The position numbers were made by a program, and so were the translations under genes. From Ligula intestinalis (lineage: Eukaryota > Platyhelminthes > Cestoda > Diphyllobothriidea > Diphyllobothriidae), in the NCBI GenBank assembly GCA_036362985.1, contig JAYGXS010000004.1, positions 5,439,440 to 5,503,439 of the forward strand: a stretch of 64,000 nucleotides of DNA, in the 5' to 3' direction. Shown in pieces: positions 33,980-46,800 of the stretch. Position 1 is the stretch's first letter, and every line of letters starts with the position of its first letter. The notes under the pieces are model-generated. The model made no database searches, was not told where the DNA came from, and saw only the letters and a list, made by a program, of their open reading frames with translations.

Positions 33980-34441
33980 NNNNNNNNNNNNNNNNNNNNN
34001 NNNNNNNNNNNNNNNNNNNNNNNNNNNNNNNNNNNNNNNNNNNNNNNNNNNNNNNNNNNNNNNNNNNNNNNNNNNNNNNNNNNNNNNNNNNNNNNNNNNN
34101 NNNNNNNNNNNNNNNNNNNNNNNNNNNNNNNNNNNNNNNNNNNNNNNNNNNNNNNNNNNNNNNNNNNNNNNNNNNNNNNNNNNNNNNNNNNNNNNNNNNN
34201 NNNNNNNNNNNNNNNNNNNNNNNNNNNNNNNNNNNNNNNNNNNNNNNNNNNNNNNNNNNNNNNNNNNNNNNNNNNNNNNNNNNNNNNNNNNNNNNNNNNN
34301 NNNNNNNNNNNNNNNNNNNNNNNNNNNNNNNNNNNNNNNNNNNNNNNNNNNNNNNNNNNNNNNNNNNNNNNNNNNNNNNNNNNNNNNNNNNNNNNNNNNN
34401 NNNNNNNNNNNNNNNNNNNNNNNNNNNNNNNNNNNNNNNNN
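33980..34441. other. Assembly gap (462 N)
   Basis: A run of N between the LINE ORF and an AT dinucleotide repeat. True length and content are unknown. Confidence 1.

Positions 34442-34486
<45 letters not shown>
34442..34486. repeat. (AT)n microsatellite
   Basis: About 22 AT units directly beside the gap, probably the cause of the assembly break. Confidence 0.97.
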
Positions 34487-34487
<1 letters not shown>

Positions 34488-34489
34488 GG

Positions 34490-34620
34490 CTCAGCATTCC
34501 CGGAAGAGGAAGAAAAGGATGGGGCAAGAGCTGGGTCGAATTGAATGTACGCTGACGTTTCGAAAACATGCTCGCTTTCATCGTCAAAGTGTAATGCTTA
34601 CTTTTTCGCAGGCCTTGAAT
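34490..34620 (-). mobile_element. Penelope-like element relic with hammerhead-like motif
   Basis: On the minus strand GACGATGA (about 34582-34575) is followed by AAAGC and GTTTT, which can pair as stem II around a GAGCAT loop, and then by CGAAACGTCAG (about 34563-34553). The order box I, stem II, GAAA fits PLE hammerhead motifs, although box I deviates from CTGATGA. Confidence 0.5.
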
Positions 34621-35239
34621 AAATGCGCCTCGCTGCAAACCGGGTGTTGTACCCATGTGGGATACCCGTGCGTTCGTTCGTCCGTTGACTGCTGTTGGGA
34701 ACCATCCTCTCCACTGCAATTGGCGCTGCATAAGCGCGTTCGTCTTGCTCCCCCACGTTCACGTTCTTGCGTGCGTCTTTGTCGGCCTCCCCTCGTTTGC
34801 GGTCTCACAGCTGCCCTCATGAGAACGCACGCCACGACAGTCATGTGACTCGCGCCCGCTGCAAACACCGCTCGCTGTGGCAGGCTTTGGTTTTTCTGTG
34901 TCTTCACCCTCCCATCTTAGCGCCCCGTTCTGTGCGCGTGTGAGCCTTGCGCGGATGGCTTTGCAGGGGGGGAGGAAGGAGGAGAGGAAGTACTGGCCCT
35001 AGCAGCCAATTGGAACCCAAGAGCTGACGGACAGCGCCTTTGCCCTGCGCGCTAATGCTGCCTGGGGCCAGGTGTCAAGTCTCGGCACCCCCTGTCCGTT
35101 CTCGCTCAATGGTCTAAGCCACTTACGAACGCACCCAGTCTCGCCTTGCCAGCTTTGCGCCAAGACAACCAATCACAGGCCAACCTTGCCATTGAACGCG
35201 CTCTGTCTCTGTCTTCTGGCATGCCCACGAGAACTGCGG
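34621..35239. other. GC-rich intergenic DNA
   Basis: No gene recognised. Possibly part of the family A repeat that ends at 35790. Confidence 0.35.
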
Positions 35240-35790
35240 TGAGAGGACACTTGGATTTCCGGCCTCGCTGGTCGCGGCGCTGACTTTGTTACGCTTCAAA
35301 ACCTGCTAAACGATATGCTTCAGCTGAACGGGCAGATAACTGTTCGCGCTGGTTGGTGAGCAATGGGATACGGTAAATCCATGGTGGTCGCTGCTGCCCA
35401 AATCCCTCCTAGACCGTGATGCCGCAGACGATGTCACTCAGAGCATACGGCCTCTCGAGAAAGCAGTTTCCCGGGTGCCTCGGGCCTATGCGCAAACAGA
35501 TGCGTGATCTTCAGGGCTAGCCAATACACAGCGTGTCTCCGTCGTTCTAGCCTCGACCAACAATGGCGTGATCTCAATCTGCCTGAACAGACCTCAAGGC
35601 CGTGGTTAACACCAGACAGTACTTCGGACCCGGCCCGCCTCGCGGCAGACGTGTGCTACGATAGTCAAATCTTTTAACCTATTATCCGATCCTTTTGCAG
35701 AATAAACTATTTTTGCCAATCCGGTTTTCCTACCGTCTCCTCTCATTTTGCTAAGGAACCGGGCCAGGAAGATCGCAATCGCAATTGCTG
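35240..35790 (+). repeat. Interspersed repeat family A, copy 3
   Basis: Ends in CTAAGGAACCGGGCCAGGAA near 35750-35770, matching the ends at 9815 and 10640. The interior shows no continuous frame. Confidence 0.45.
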
Positions 35791-35979
35791 AATGGAAACG
35801 CTCAGAATCCATATTTAAAACTTTATTACCTAACAATGTACGTAGCCGATTAGCCTTCTGACTTCATAACAATAACAAACTGGTTGTTCTCACGGAGCAT
35901 GCCTCATGCGAAGGTCTCAGCGGTCTACCCTACTTGGCTATCTGCGTACCGTGATTACCCGATGGCGATCTTTTCAGCC

Positions 35980-36400
35980 AGGCCTGACGGCCTAAACAGT
36001 CACCCTTGGTTCGACCCAAAGCGGACTGTCGACGATCTGGACGGATGCCTCTCTTTTTCCAGTTCCGTTGGCGGACCCTGCAATCAGCAAGGAAGAATCA
36101 GGACGTGGCTTCCACACGGTGATGATCCTGGGAACCTTTTCAATGCCCCCCCGCAGTGGGAACTCCTTTTTTCTCCTAAATCCCACGCATTACCCCCACA
36201 AGGGCGACAGTTTTTCTCCTAAAAATCCCTGAAGAGTTTTTTCATTGTCTGCTCCTATTTTCATCCTATGACACAGGACAACTGGCCTCGCCAACAGTCT
36301 AAGCAACAATTCTTTTGCTACCACTGCACATATGTACAAATAGGGCACTCAAAGGAATTTTTCCTACATACCCTCAATATACTGATACTGATACTGAGCA
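35980..36400 (+). mobile_element. CR1-like LINE 3' UTR fragment
   Basis: Shares GCGACAGTTTTTCTCCTAAA, GAGTTTTTTCATTGTCTGCT and AGGGCACTCAAAGGAATTTT with the LINE 3' UTR at 7080-7700 (reverse strand). It ends in CTGATACTGATACTGA. No coding part remains. It lies about 200 bp upstream of the first TONSL exon found. Confidence 0.75.
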
Positions 36401-36594
36401 TCTAAGGCCTTGAGTATTTCACATCATTAGGCAAATTGAACCAGTGCGAGAACTAGGCGATTCTCTTTTTATTTGAATGCATCGAAAAGTAGTCACTGTG
36501 TTGCATATATCTGAAATGACCAATAATGCGGTTATGAAGTTTTCGAAATGAAACTTCAGAGTACTTTCTTATATTGATTCATCAATATTTTCAG

Positions 36595-37071
36595 AACTTC
36601 TCAGTCAACGCAATGCTTGTACTTCATCGAGTGAACGTTGTACCCTCACCCTGGAACTTGCCCTGTGCTACTGTGAACAGAGCGATTTTTCTGCAGCCAT
36701 TGAGGAATATAAAGCTTTGCTGGTCTACCTTGAAGCAGGCACTGACCGGCTCAAGACCGCACTTTGCTATCGCTCTCTGTCGGAATGCTTCTTAGAATTG
36801 TCAGAATTCAATGAGGCTATTCGATACGCCAGTATGTACCTGAAGACAACACGAGAAATTCATAATCTTCTGGAACAACAGCGCGCATTCGTAACCGTAG
36901 GAAGATGCTTTCTTTGTCGTTCGGAAAATCTTAAGAATGGCGAACTTGGCCGTAAAAGCCTTATGGCTGCACAACAAGCTCTCATTAATAGTATAAAGTG
37001 CATATCTTCACTGAAAGAGCTTTCGGCCACTGAGGCAGCCGAAATGAAGGGCGTTTCATTGCTCAACTTAG
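36595..37071 (+). CDS. TONSL: TONSL exon 1 (first visible): TPR repeats
   Basis: Acceptor TTTTCAG ends at 36594. Two bases complete a codon from a missing upstream exon. The product contains ELALCYCEQSDFSAAIEEYK, ALCYRSLSECFLELSEFNEA, RAFVTVGRCFLC and VSLLNLG, consecutive TPR helices as in the TONSL N-terminus. Donor GTAATC is at 37072. Only about 15-30 N-terminal residues should be missing, judging from human TONSL. Confidence 0.9.
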
Positions 37072-40000
37072 GTAATCACACCTTCGTGTTGCTCTTAACT
37101 TCTTATTTGCACATCGGTTGACTGGGAGCCTTCTACTTCTATATATCTTTATAAATGCAACCTTTGATTTTGTATCAGTACATCAGTTAATGCCCTGCTT
37201 CAAAAGCAGTCTTTTTTCCTGAAATTAGTTCGCAATTATCCCCCTTTCGTCTAACGAACATTGAAGAACATAAGGAATTGAAAAAATTGTTCTATTTAGC
37301 AAAGTTTAATTGAAAATGGTGTCCATAGTGCATTAAATTAATTGGTCAAACTGAATAAATAAAGACAAATTGGTTAACTGTTGGTTACCACTTGTTTCAA
37401 GCATTTATTTCCTTGTCATTTGCAGGACAAGTTTTGCGTTCGCTTGGGCAAACGGAGTCTTCTAGGGAACGCTTTGAACAGTGCATTAACTTGGCACGAA
37501 AATATTCTTTGCTGAAAATCCTATTTCGCTCTGTCTATCAACACGCCGAACTGTCTCTGTTCTCTTGGCCATGTTTTGGAAGACAGATACTCAGGCCTTC
37601 GGAGTTGCTTACAGTCACAGACAAAGGTTATATTGATAATGCCATCACCCTTTGCAGGTAGGAAATACGTAGTTAGATGGCATCCGTTAAATTTTTAGTA
37701 AAACCCTGAGGTCGTATCCCGCGCGTTCTTGCCTAGACAAAGAGATGAAAATGTTGAGACAGAATTTAGAAGAACTTTTGGGACAGGTACTTTTACTTTT
37801 TATCAATTTATAGATTTTAAGCTCTATTTGGCAGTTGGTGACTGCAAACGTTCGGCAAAAATTTACAAACGTCTTTCTTTGGCTTACCCTCAGACTTCAG
37901 TGACCTACAGGTCTGTTTGCAGAAAAGGTCGGTTTTCTTTCATTTGTTATTTCTTCACAGCCCTAAAAATGCATGGTTTATTAACAAGGAGCCAGCAATT
38001 TATATCGACAACGGCAGAGGATCTTTTGCAAGTGTCCCGCCTCTATGAATCCCTTGGTGATATCTATTCTTCCTTGGAACTGCACGGTCCAGCCTTACGA
38101 CACTATCAGCAAATGGTTAGCGCTGTTAAAAATTTCCTTCCATATTCACTCCATGGTTCTTGTAAATTATTTTATCTCAATCCTAATAGACGTTTTTGCA
38201 ATGCTTCCTTGCACGTCCCCCTCCCATTGGCAAGCAAGAGAAACAAACACGAAAATTATGTGATTGTTATGTCTATTTCAAGGCGAGGGGAAATGTTGGG
38301 AGAACAGAAGATTGGTCTATGGTTTGGAATGTGTTTAGTCAAGGTGTGTGCTGTCCCTGTTCCTCGGAGGTCGAGAGTGGGCTAGGGAGATGGATGGAAA
38401 GTGCTAAATGTGGACATACGTTTTCATTCACGCGATTACCGTTTGCTTTCCATGCGTTTTTTTGGACTAAATATATGAGGTTTTTGGCTCATTACTTTCC
38501 CTTGTTCCCAATTCACATTTTGGATAAAGGTTTTATACACAAATCAGTTGTGATAAAAAGGGTTTATTTAATGTCGCTTCCTTATCACTATGTTCCGATT
38601 TTGTTACCAAACTCTTCGGTCATTTATATGATAACACATTTGTCAAATAGCAACCTTTCATTACTGGTTCATAACTATCAATTCACACACCCTCTCCCTT
38701 GAAAACAGTTGCACTAATCTACGGTCACTAAAGTGCTGCGTAATTAGACAGTATGCTCAGACAGGATCGAAAGTCAGCTGGAGATCTGTTTTTTAGATCG
38801 ATGGAAATGGGGCTGTTGTTTGACTGCGTATTTACTCTCATTATAACCAAGCCAGGTAATAATGCTTCTACCTTGCCAATGTTTCAATGACTCTTGCTCC
38901 AATTTACTAAGCAACACTGAGTGGCGGCATAGACTACTTCCGTACTCGGCCTCCTTATCGGAGACATGCTTTTTGACGTTTATCGTAGGCAAGGACACTG
39001 ACAGTTGCCAACTTTTGGTTTCCTGCAATGGGAGCGTTTTCTTCAAGCAATCAGTATTTTTATAGATAATAGCGCTCTCTTCTTGTTGAAGGTCAACTGG
39101 GCAAACGCAAGTTTCGAAAGTCAGCGCAAGAGCGTTACCTCATCCGAGCAACTCCCGATATTATCAGAGACCGTAAAGCATGTAGACGCTGCCTTAGTTT
39201 CCGCCGCTGAAGCCAGTCGAAGCCTGGGTGCCTACTTCATGTGCGCGGAATTCTACCGTCGTGAAATAGACTGGATTCTCCAGTCTCCCTCCTTTTCCAA
39301 GTCAGCCAGTCTCTCTGCCTCGGAACTTTGGCAGAGCTGGCTCAGCCTCGGTCGAGCGCTCCTGTTAGCTCCTAAAAACACGCCGGCCTCGTTGGCTTCC
39401 AGCTTTGCACCCACGCCGCTGCCCTCATCAAAAACGGCCGAGGAGGCTCTCTGTGCTGCCCTCGCAGCAGCCAAATGTACTGATTCAGCGGAAGCAATTG
39501 TAAGTTATTCGGCTGTGGTTGCTACCGCCGCCTGTCTTCTTCTTTTGCACAATCTTCCCCTGTACCATCTCCGTTTCAGCGCGAGTGCCTTGAAGAGCTG
39601 ATAGAGTACCATAAGAGCTGTGGAAACATCCCGCAACTGCACAAATTATCTACCGAACTTCGCGCCCTGCCGGAACCGGATGATCTGCCATCACAGCAGT
39701 CTTCGCAGAGACGGTGTAGTGGAACACCTGCGTCTCAACAGGTCCAAGAAGGGGAGGAAAATGATGAGAATGAAGGGAGGGAGTCGCCCTCTTCTCCTAC
39801 CGCAGAAGTGATTGACATACTTTCCTCGGATTCTGGTATGTCTATGCTTCAAAAATTAAGGCCAATGTTTGCATTACAGGCGCGTGTGTCTATAAGTTGA
39901 GAGGTAGATGCCTTTTCGCTCGCCGGAATCATGTATTTTTCAGCTGAGATTTCGAACTCTTTTTGGAGGACATCGCTTAGTCTAGAAGTGGCAGCAAAAC

Positions 40001-40795
40001 AAGCAACATTTATAGGAGTAGGGGCCAGTCAAGCAGCAGAAAAGCCATTCCCGAGGTGACTGCGCAGGACTGTGTATGCCGGAGCCTGGGCGATAGATAA
40101 GTTAAATGAGTTCTTGTCGGAGACCCAAGCTTCAATTAATTCCTGGCCTGTCTTGCGTCTGGCGTGGGCGATTAACTTCATGGCTGCGGAGTTAAACTTA
40201 CGAGTAAGCGTTTACTCTCTTAAGTGAATACAGACATGATTCCGGCAAGCAGAGAGTATTTTTCTTCTTATGTCCATGCTTATGCATATTGATAGTCTTT
40301 CATACAGGAGGGCTTGCACACCGTTTATGTGGATAATAGTCGAGCTAACTCATATCTCATGTTTCTGCCCAGATTAACCTTGAATTAGCTCACTGTACGC
40401 GAGGGTATTTGTAAGATTCGAGATTGGAGAGGTTCTTATACCATGTGTTTCGTCTACTTGACTTCTCCGACTGTGTCCCGCAGCCACACATTCCTAAAAA
40501 CCAATGATAACAACTATCAAGGCAGTACGTTACTATTCAGCAAAATAGTAAGGGCGGGAGCTGTAACTTTTGTATGATTTCAGGAAGCAGTTCCTGTGGA
40601 CTCCCATTGGTCTGAAAACACCAGCACGTAGGGGGGGGGAGGAATTGCAAGTGTTTGAGGTAGGCAGGCAAGTAGCCCTTGTTGGATCCGGAACCCCGCC
40701 GGGTGGGCACAACCCCGGCGGCGAGGAGGAGGAGGGGGAAGAGGGGGAGGAGGAGGAGTAGGAGGAGGAGGAGGAGGAGAAGAAGACGAAGAAGA

Positions 40796-40826
<31 letters not shown>

Positions 40827-43800
40827 TGAAGAGGAGAAGCAGCATAGTGAGGAGGGGCTGTTCTGTCATTAAAAAAATAGATGGAGAGGAGAAGAGATGG
40901 ATCCACCATAGGGAGGTTTGGTGTAGCAGATCTTGGCCGCCCTGAAGGCGGGTGGGAACGCGGTCGAAGACGCGTCTGCTGTGGTCTGCTGAGGTCAGAG
41001 GTGGTGACAGCTGTAATAGAACCGGAGGAGTAGGGGGAGGCAATATCGAGTAGTTCTTGAAACAGTTGTCTCTTGCTGCAGTGAGGAGGGGGAGGGGGGT
41101 GGATGGAAGCCTTGTGGGAAGAGGTGATTAAAAGGCAAGGAGCCGAACGGTTAGTGGGGACAGTATTAAGTACTGCTTGGCCCTCAGGCCTATATTGTCT
41201 TGAAAATAATTAGATATCCTGAGATAATTGGCTGTTTATCGTCACAATTGACTCAGCGTCAGACAAACCTGGGCGCTGATCCCATGTTGTTTGTTTTTGT
41301 AGAAGTGACAAATAAAATCCATCAGACTCAAGTGGCAGCAAAAACTTTGGCTGTCTGCATAATGTTATGCTTGTCGACGTTTGAAATCAGTATTATTTGT
41401 TTAGACGGTCGGCAACTCTGACAAAAAGATTGGGCGCTCAGGACATAGCGTAGCCAGAGGATGTTATGGAGCTCGATGCTTTATATATGGCTCATACTGT
41501 TTTTTTTGCTTGGTACCGCGTCGCGAACTTCCTGCTGCAGTTCATTTCTGCTTTTTTGTCACTCAGCTTTCGAAAAAAAGATAATACTTGCATAGAAATG
41601 CGGTGCTTAAAGCTTGGTTTGAAATCGATTATAAAACCTGTCCAAATGTCTATTCTCCTACTGTAAAACGAGGTGATGTGTTTAAAAGTGTTATGACCCG
41701 CACCTGGTACTGCTAATTACGTCGAACGCCAAACCAAAGAACTCGTAAGAGTGAGACAGAGAGAAGACCGGTTGGCCAGAGAGAGGGAGTTTACTGAGAC
41801 AAACACGTTACAGAAAGTCAGAGCAAGTCGGTCTCACAAAATGGCTGCATGTACTTAAACGGGGACGCAAGGCACATAGCTGAGTCAGTGGGCCAATCAC
41901 ATAGAAAGAAAAACCGATAGTCACGGCGTGCTCTCGTGACAGCGGCGTAATCTGCTCTCGCGGCCTTTCTCTAAGATGAGACATCATGGGAATGGGCGTA
42001 TTCCCAGCATAAAGTATACTATTTATGCTTACCTCGCAACTTCCACAGCAAAATGTCTTACAGCAACCTAAATTGTATCTCAAATTTGTAATCTGCACTC
42101 TGTAATTTAATGACAATGCTTAGTGAATTATGGGTAAGAGGTCGTTTTGTGTTACCGCGCGCGCACAGAAGGCTATTGATCGGCCACAGGCAATGAAACA
42201 CAACTCGCAGTCACAGGAATCAATAATTCAAAATTTAATATAAATCTCTGCCGCCAAGATTTAGCCAACGACGCTGACAACCAAAAGCTGATTAGCCCAA
42301 TGGACTTAGCCCACCGTCGTTTGTTACCCTAATTTTTATTGTACCGGTAACTTTCTGAAGGACTTGCGCTGGCTTGCTGTAGCGTGCTTGTCTCAGTAAA
42401 CTTCCTCTCCCTGGCTAACCGGTTTTCTCTCTGTCTCGCTCTTTCGGGCTCTCGGGTTCGGTATTCAACTTAATTAGCAGTACCAGGCGTGGGTCATAAT
42501 AGGATGGAGTGCATGAGTCGCATGGCCCGATTTTAGGGCAGATTTTTATAAGTGGATGAGCTGGAACTGTTGAAATCTGTGATTGGTCTCCCAGGAGGAA
42601 GGCACCCTCTTCCTGGATTGCAAACACGAGGCTTTCCCGCATTCCTATTTTTAAACACATGTTGCTCATTTTTTAGATATTGAAAAACTTATTGACCTCT
42701 CGGGGGCACCGTCTGATGTACTGGAGTCCCCAGGCAACCGACGACGCGGGAAAGCACTGTGTCTAAAGGTATTCCTAGGCCTTTCCATTTCTTCTAATTG
42801 CCTCCTTAGACAAACTTGAAGGGTGAAACTCCTCTGCACGTGGCCACCATAAACGGGAACCTTGAACATGTTGTCAAGTTGGTTGAAGTTTTGGTAAGCT
42901 CACTGTTGAATTTTAATTTGTCACAAACTCTGCTGAGCTACAAGATTCATATCCTTGCTGGCTCAGAGATATACAATCAATCACATCTCTTATTTTCCAA
43001 TTCTTTGCTTTTACAGGCTTTTTTATTACTGACCCGATTCCTTATCTGCTGCAAGTAGAAGAGTAGGTTAAATGCTAAAATATATTACTTTCATTGCTCC
43101 TTGACTTTTTCCTACTATTTTCACCAAATCAGTTTAATTCCCGACCACGATAGAGTTCACACCTGCCGACCTTTCCAACAGCCTGCCGTTTGTATTGCTG
43201 AGGAGCAATCTAACAATAAATTAGCTTCACCAATGTGCATACCAAGAAACTATTCGCTTAATTTATATCCACCGAATGCGCTCATACAACGCTTTACTGT
43301 ATAAAGCATGCTCCGTGTCAATTGAAAAATTGGATGACAACTAAATGATATCTTCTTCAAACTGTAGACGAACACGTGCTTTTCCTTAAAGAGGTTGTAC
43401 ACAGTGCGCAGTTTGTAAACCTTGAATTCCAGTTTAGCAGTCAGTTAGTTTTAAAGCTATTCGGCAATTTAGAAACTTTTTTAAAACCAAAAGATGCCCT
43501 TTTTTGAAGTATAAAGTTTAAAGAAGGCGTAATTTGCTACCAAACGAATGCAAGAAATAGTTTTTTCATGCATGTTTTCCGAAAAAAATATATTTGAATC
43601 CATAAAGGCAGTCAAAATCAACGACAAAAAGGCATACTACTTAAGTATCTACTTTTATACTACACACTTCTTCTTGGCGGTCAAAAAGAAGCTCGTTAAA
43701 AAGCCGGCATCGTGGGGTGTCTAAACGCGTTGATATTAGGCTGTACGATCGTCTCTTTTACAGCCATCCGCAATTAATATGTCCCAATCAAAAACGCATT

Positions 43801-46800
43801 TCAGAATTCCGGGTGACGTTTTATGAGATAGGGGATCTACTGCATGTGTTTCGCCGGTCTAGTAGAGGAACAGTTAAGTTTCGCTTTGCCAAGGAGCTCA
43901 CAACGTAAACCCGTGACTAAGCTGATAGGATGAAATGGATCCAACAAAGCAAAGGGAGACCGGAATGGCCATTTCTGGCTTATTAGCCGTCATCAGCCAG
44001 TCATACCCAGGTTCATCTTGAATTCAGTACAGTCCTGTCTCCAGCGTATTCTTGTCCCCTCGATGCTCAGCGTTAAAACACGTGGGGTTTGCACGCGAAA
44101 GAAGCTGGGGGAGGGAGGGGGGAGCATCCTTACATACTGAAGTTTCATTTTTTAGGTGTATGCTTAAATTAGAATGGGACAATTAAAGTGACCTATGTTG
44201 CCCCCCAACCCCACACACACGACAGTTCGACCGTCGCTCTTGACAATATCCACCACGAGCTTCAGCAAGCTGAAGGCAGACGCGGTGACTATAGCTGGAT
44301 TCTAGTGAAAGGAGACTCGCCAGATCTACCGTACTCTCTGACCACTCCCACACCAGGACCCGGTTGTGCAGACAGAGTCAAAAAGACCGGAGACGAGGGA
44401 GGGCGCAGACGGCTGGCGTGACCAACACTCGACATGCGTACCAACAGCATGTTTCGCTAGGTAGGCTCCAGGCAGCCTGTGCCATAGAGGCCATATTAAG
44501 AAGGAGCCATTGAATCTGACTCAGCCCGCAGACAGCCACTGCACACAAGTAGACACAATTACGGTGTCCCACCAGCTGGCAACCCCCAAGCCACGACTTT
44601 TAGCGCACCGCAATAGCTTAAAGCGCATCAGCTTAATTATAGTCAGGAAAAACTGGCGCCGAGCGTCAACCTCCCTCCTTCACTGCCATTCCCCCCCCAC
44701 CAGAAACAGGCCACCGCCTAGCTGTCGGTCGCCTGAGATGGGATTGGCGACATACACACACGCACACTTAAAACGCTGGTTTAAGGCTGAAACCTGATCC
44801 TCCGGGGGTATTGACGCCACTACGTCCGCCAACGTATTTCACGCCGGAGTTTAGCGCTGGCTTAGGACAGCTCTAAAGTTTGTCCTTAATCTGGTTTAAG
44901 TAAGTCCTAATGTTTGGGCGTTGGCCCCTCTACTCTTGACCACTTGCAGGCTTTCTCACCTAGGAGTGAAACACTACTATTTAAGGAACGGGGGTATTTT
45001 AAAATAAAATTATGCGGGGTGCTGCTCAATAATGGTTGCGTTTCGCCATCTGTGTGCCTAGTCACTTTGAAAGAGCTAATTCAAAAAAAATTTGCACCAT
45101 TTTGTCTCTCCTTCCCTCATTGGCAAAGGCACATCCGCTCAACGTGCGCGACGGTGCTGGCTGGTTGCCCATCCACGAGGCCGCCTTTCACGACCGCACG
45201 GATATCGCCAACTACCTGCTCGATCGAGGCGCTCTGATCAATGATACTGGTTGCCCCGAGGACTCATCACCACCGATATTTGAGGCTCTGCACAACGGTT
45301 CGTTGCGTACGGCCATTCTGCTGGTGAATCGTGGAGCTAATCTCTGGCATGTGTAGGTTTTGCACCTGTCCACACTACTACAATCCTGCGCTGTCAGTAC
45401 TCTGGGTAATTGTTGGGCTGTAACTTCACCCGGTAGTTTCTACTGTCGATTCCCATACAGTAGCCACCGAACCTCCAGTTCGTGCTCATGTCAACGAGTC
45501 CATGATTTTTTGCCTAGTTTTGCTAGCATAGTTGTGCCTCCCCCATAATTGCAATGTATTTGTTAGACAACTGGGAAAATTCCGGTTAAGAGCCGTTTGT
45601 TTTTAGGTTGCATCGCACGGCGACGAATGGTTGCCTACTCTTATGGTTTGTGACCGTGAATGAACTGCCTTGGATGCTCCTTTTATGTAGGGAATGGCCC
45701 TTAAGACTCTCGGCAGCCCTTTCGGCCTTCGCCTTTTCATACGGCGCTTCCTTTGTTTGGTAAATTAGTTCGAGTATCTATTATTTCGGAAGGGGTCATG
45801 CAGGCCATGCTGTTCGGCTCTTTTGCCAACTGGCGTGCTGCAATATATTTCATTTCTCTAGACGCAACTACGCTTGTGAGATGAAAAATGCCTTAGCATA
45901 GAGAACCGACCAAGCTCTTCAGCACATCAGGCAGAATGCAAACGTGTTCCGGTGTAAAACTTCAAGTTCGCACATTGTGCCCCCGCAAATCTTGCTTTCG
46001 CAAATTACTGGAGTCGTTTCCATACCTCTTATTCGTTTTTTGGAATTCAGTCTCTCTTCCCGGCCGCCCCACTGAGTGCATTTTCTGGCCAACGCATTCT
46101 GTTTCTAAGTAGTAGCTTTAGTTATCTTGTTTTACTCTTGTCCACGACCTCGCATCCTCACCACGATTTTGTTCCCAGGAATAAGGCAGACGAGACGCTC
46201 TCTGACCTTATTAACAACTGGAAGCCGAAGAAGCGAGGACCTGTCAGCGTGCAACAGCAGTCAGCGCTGATGATGAATCTATTGGATGCAATCAAGCAAA
46301 AACTTGGTGGTACGTTTGCCTTTCTTGCTCCTTTGCGCACATTTAACACCTCACTTTCATCTCGCCTTAAATGCATAATTCACGCTGCCAAACGGGCTAC
46401 CGGAAGTCTTCACAGCCAGGCTGCTAACTTCCTGTACAGTAGTGCTGGCGATGAGAAATACTCAAAGTGATTATGGTTAGGAGGATGGTGCCAACAATGC
46501 CATTTCTGATTATTATAATGGAACTTCAGTCTTGCGGAAACAAGAAAGTGCGCTTCTAATGGAGTGTTTCCAGATGTTAGTCCTGGTGTCACTATTACCG
46601 CTGTGTAATTGGCCGCTCGCGAGGCTACGTTGCCTACGCGGCGGTGGTTACTCACGGCGATGTTCTTACTGCTGTTGTTGCTAACGTCTACCATTATGTT
46701 GTTTAAACTACTGATGAGCATGCTTGGCAAACAGATCGGTGCGCGTTCTACCAATACTGTCTTTACATGCCTGCTTCAAATAGTGATGGTCTCGCTTCGG

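Noticed and set aside
34442..34486. YIYIYI reading frames
   Set aside because: Translation of an AT dinucleotide repeat beside the gap.
40537..41043. 168-codon and 109-codon minus-strand frames rich in Leu, Pro or Ser
   Set aside because: Direct translation of the polypurine/polypyrimidine repeat; low complexity only.
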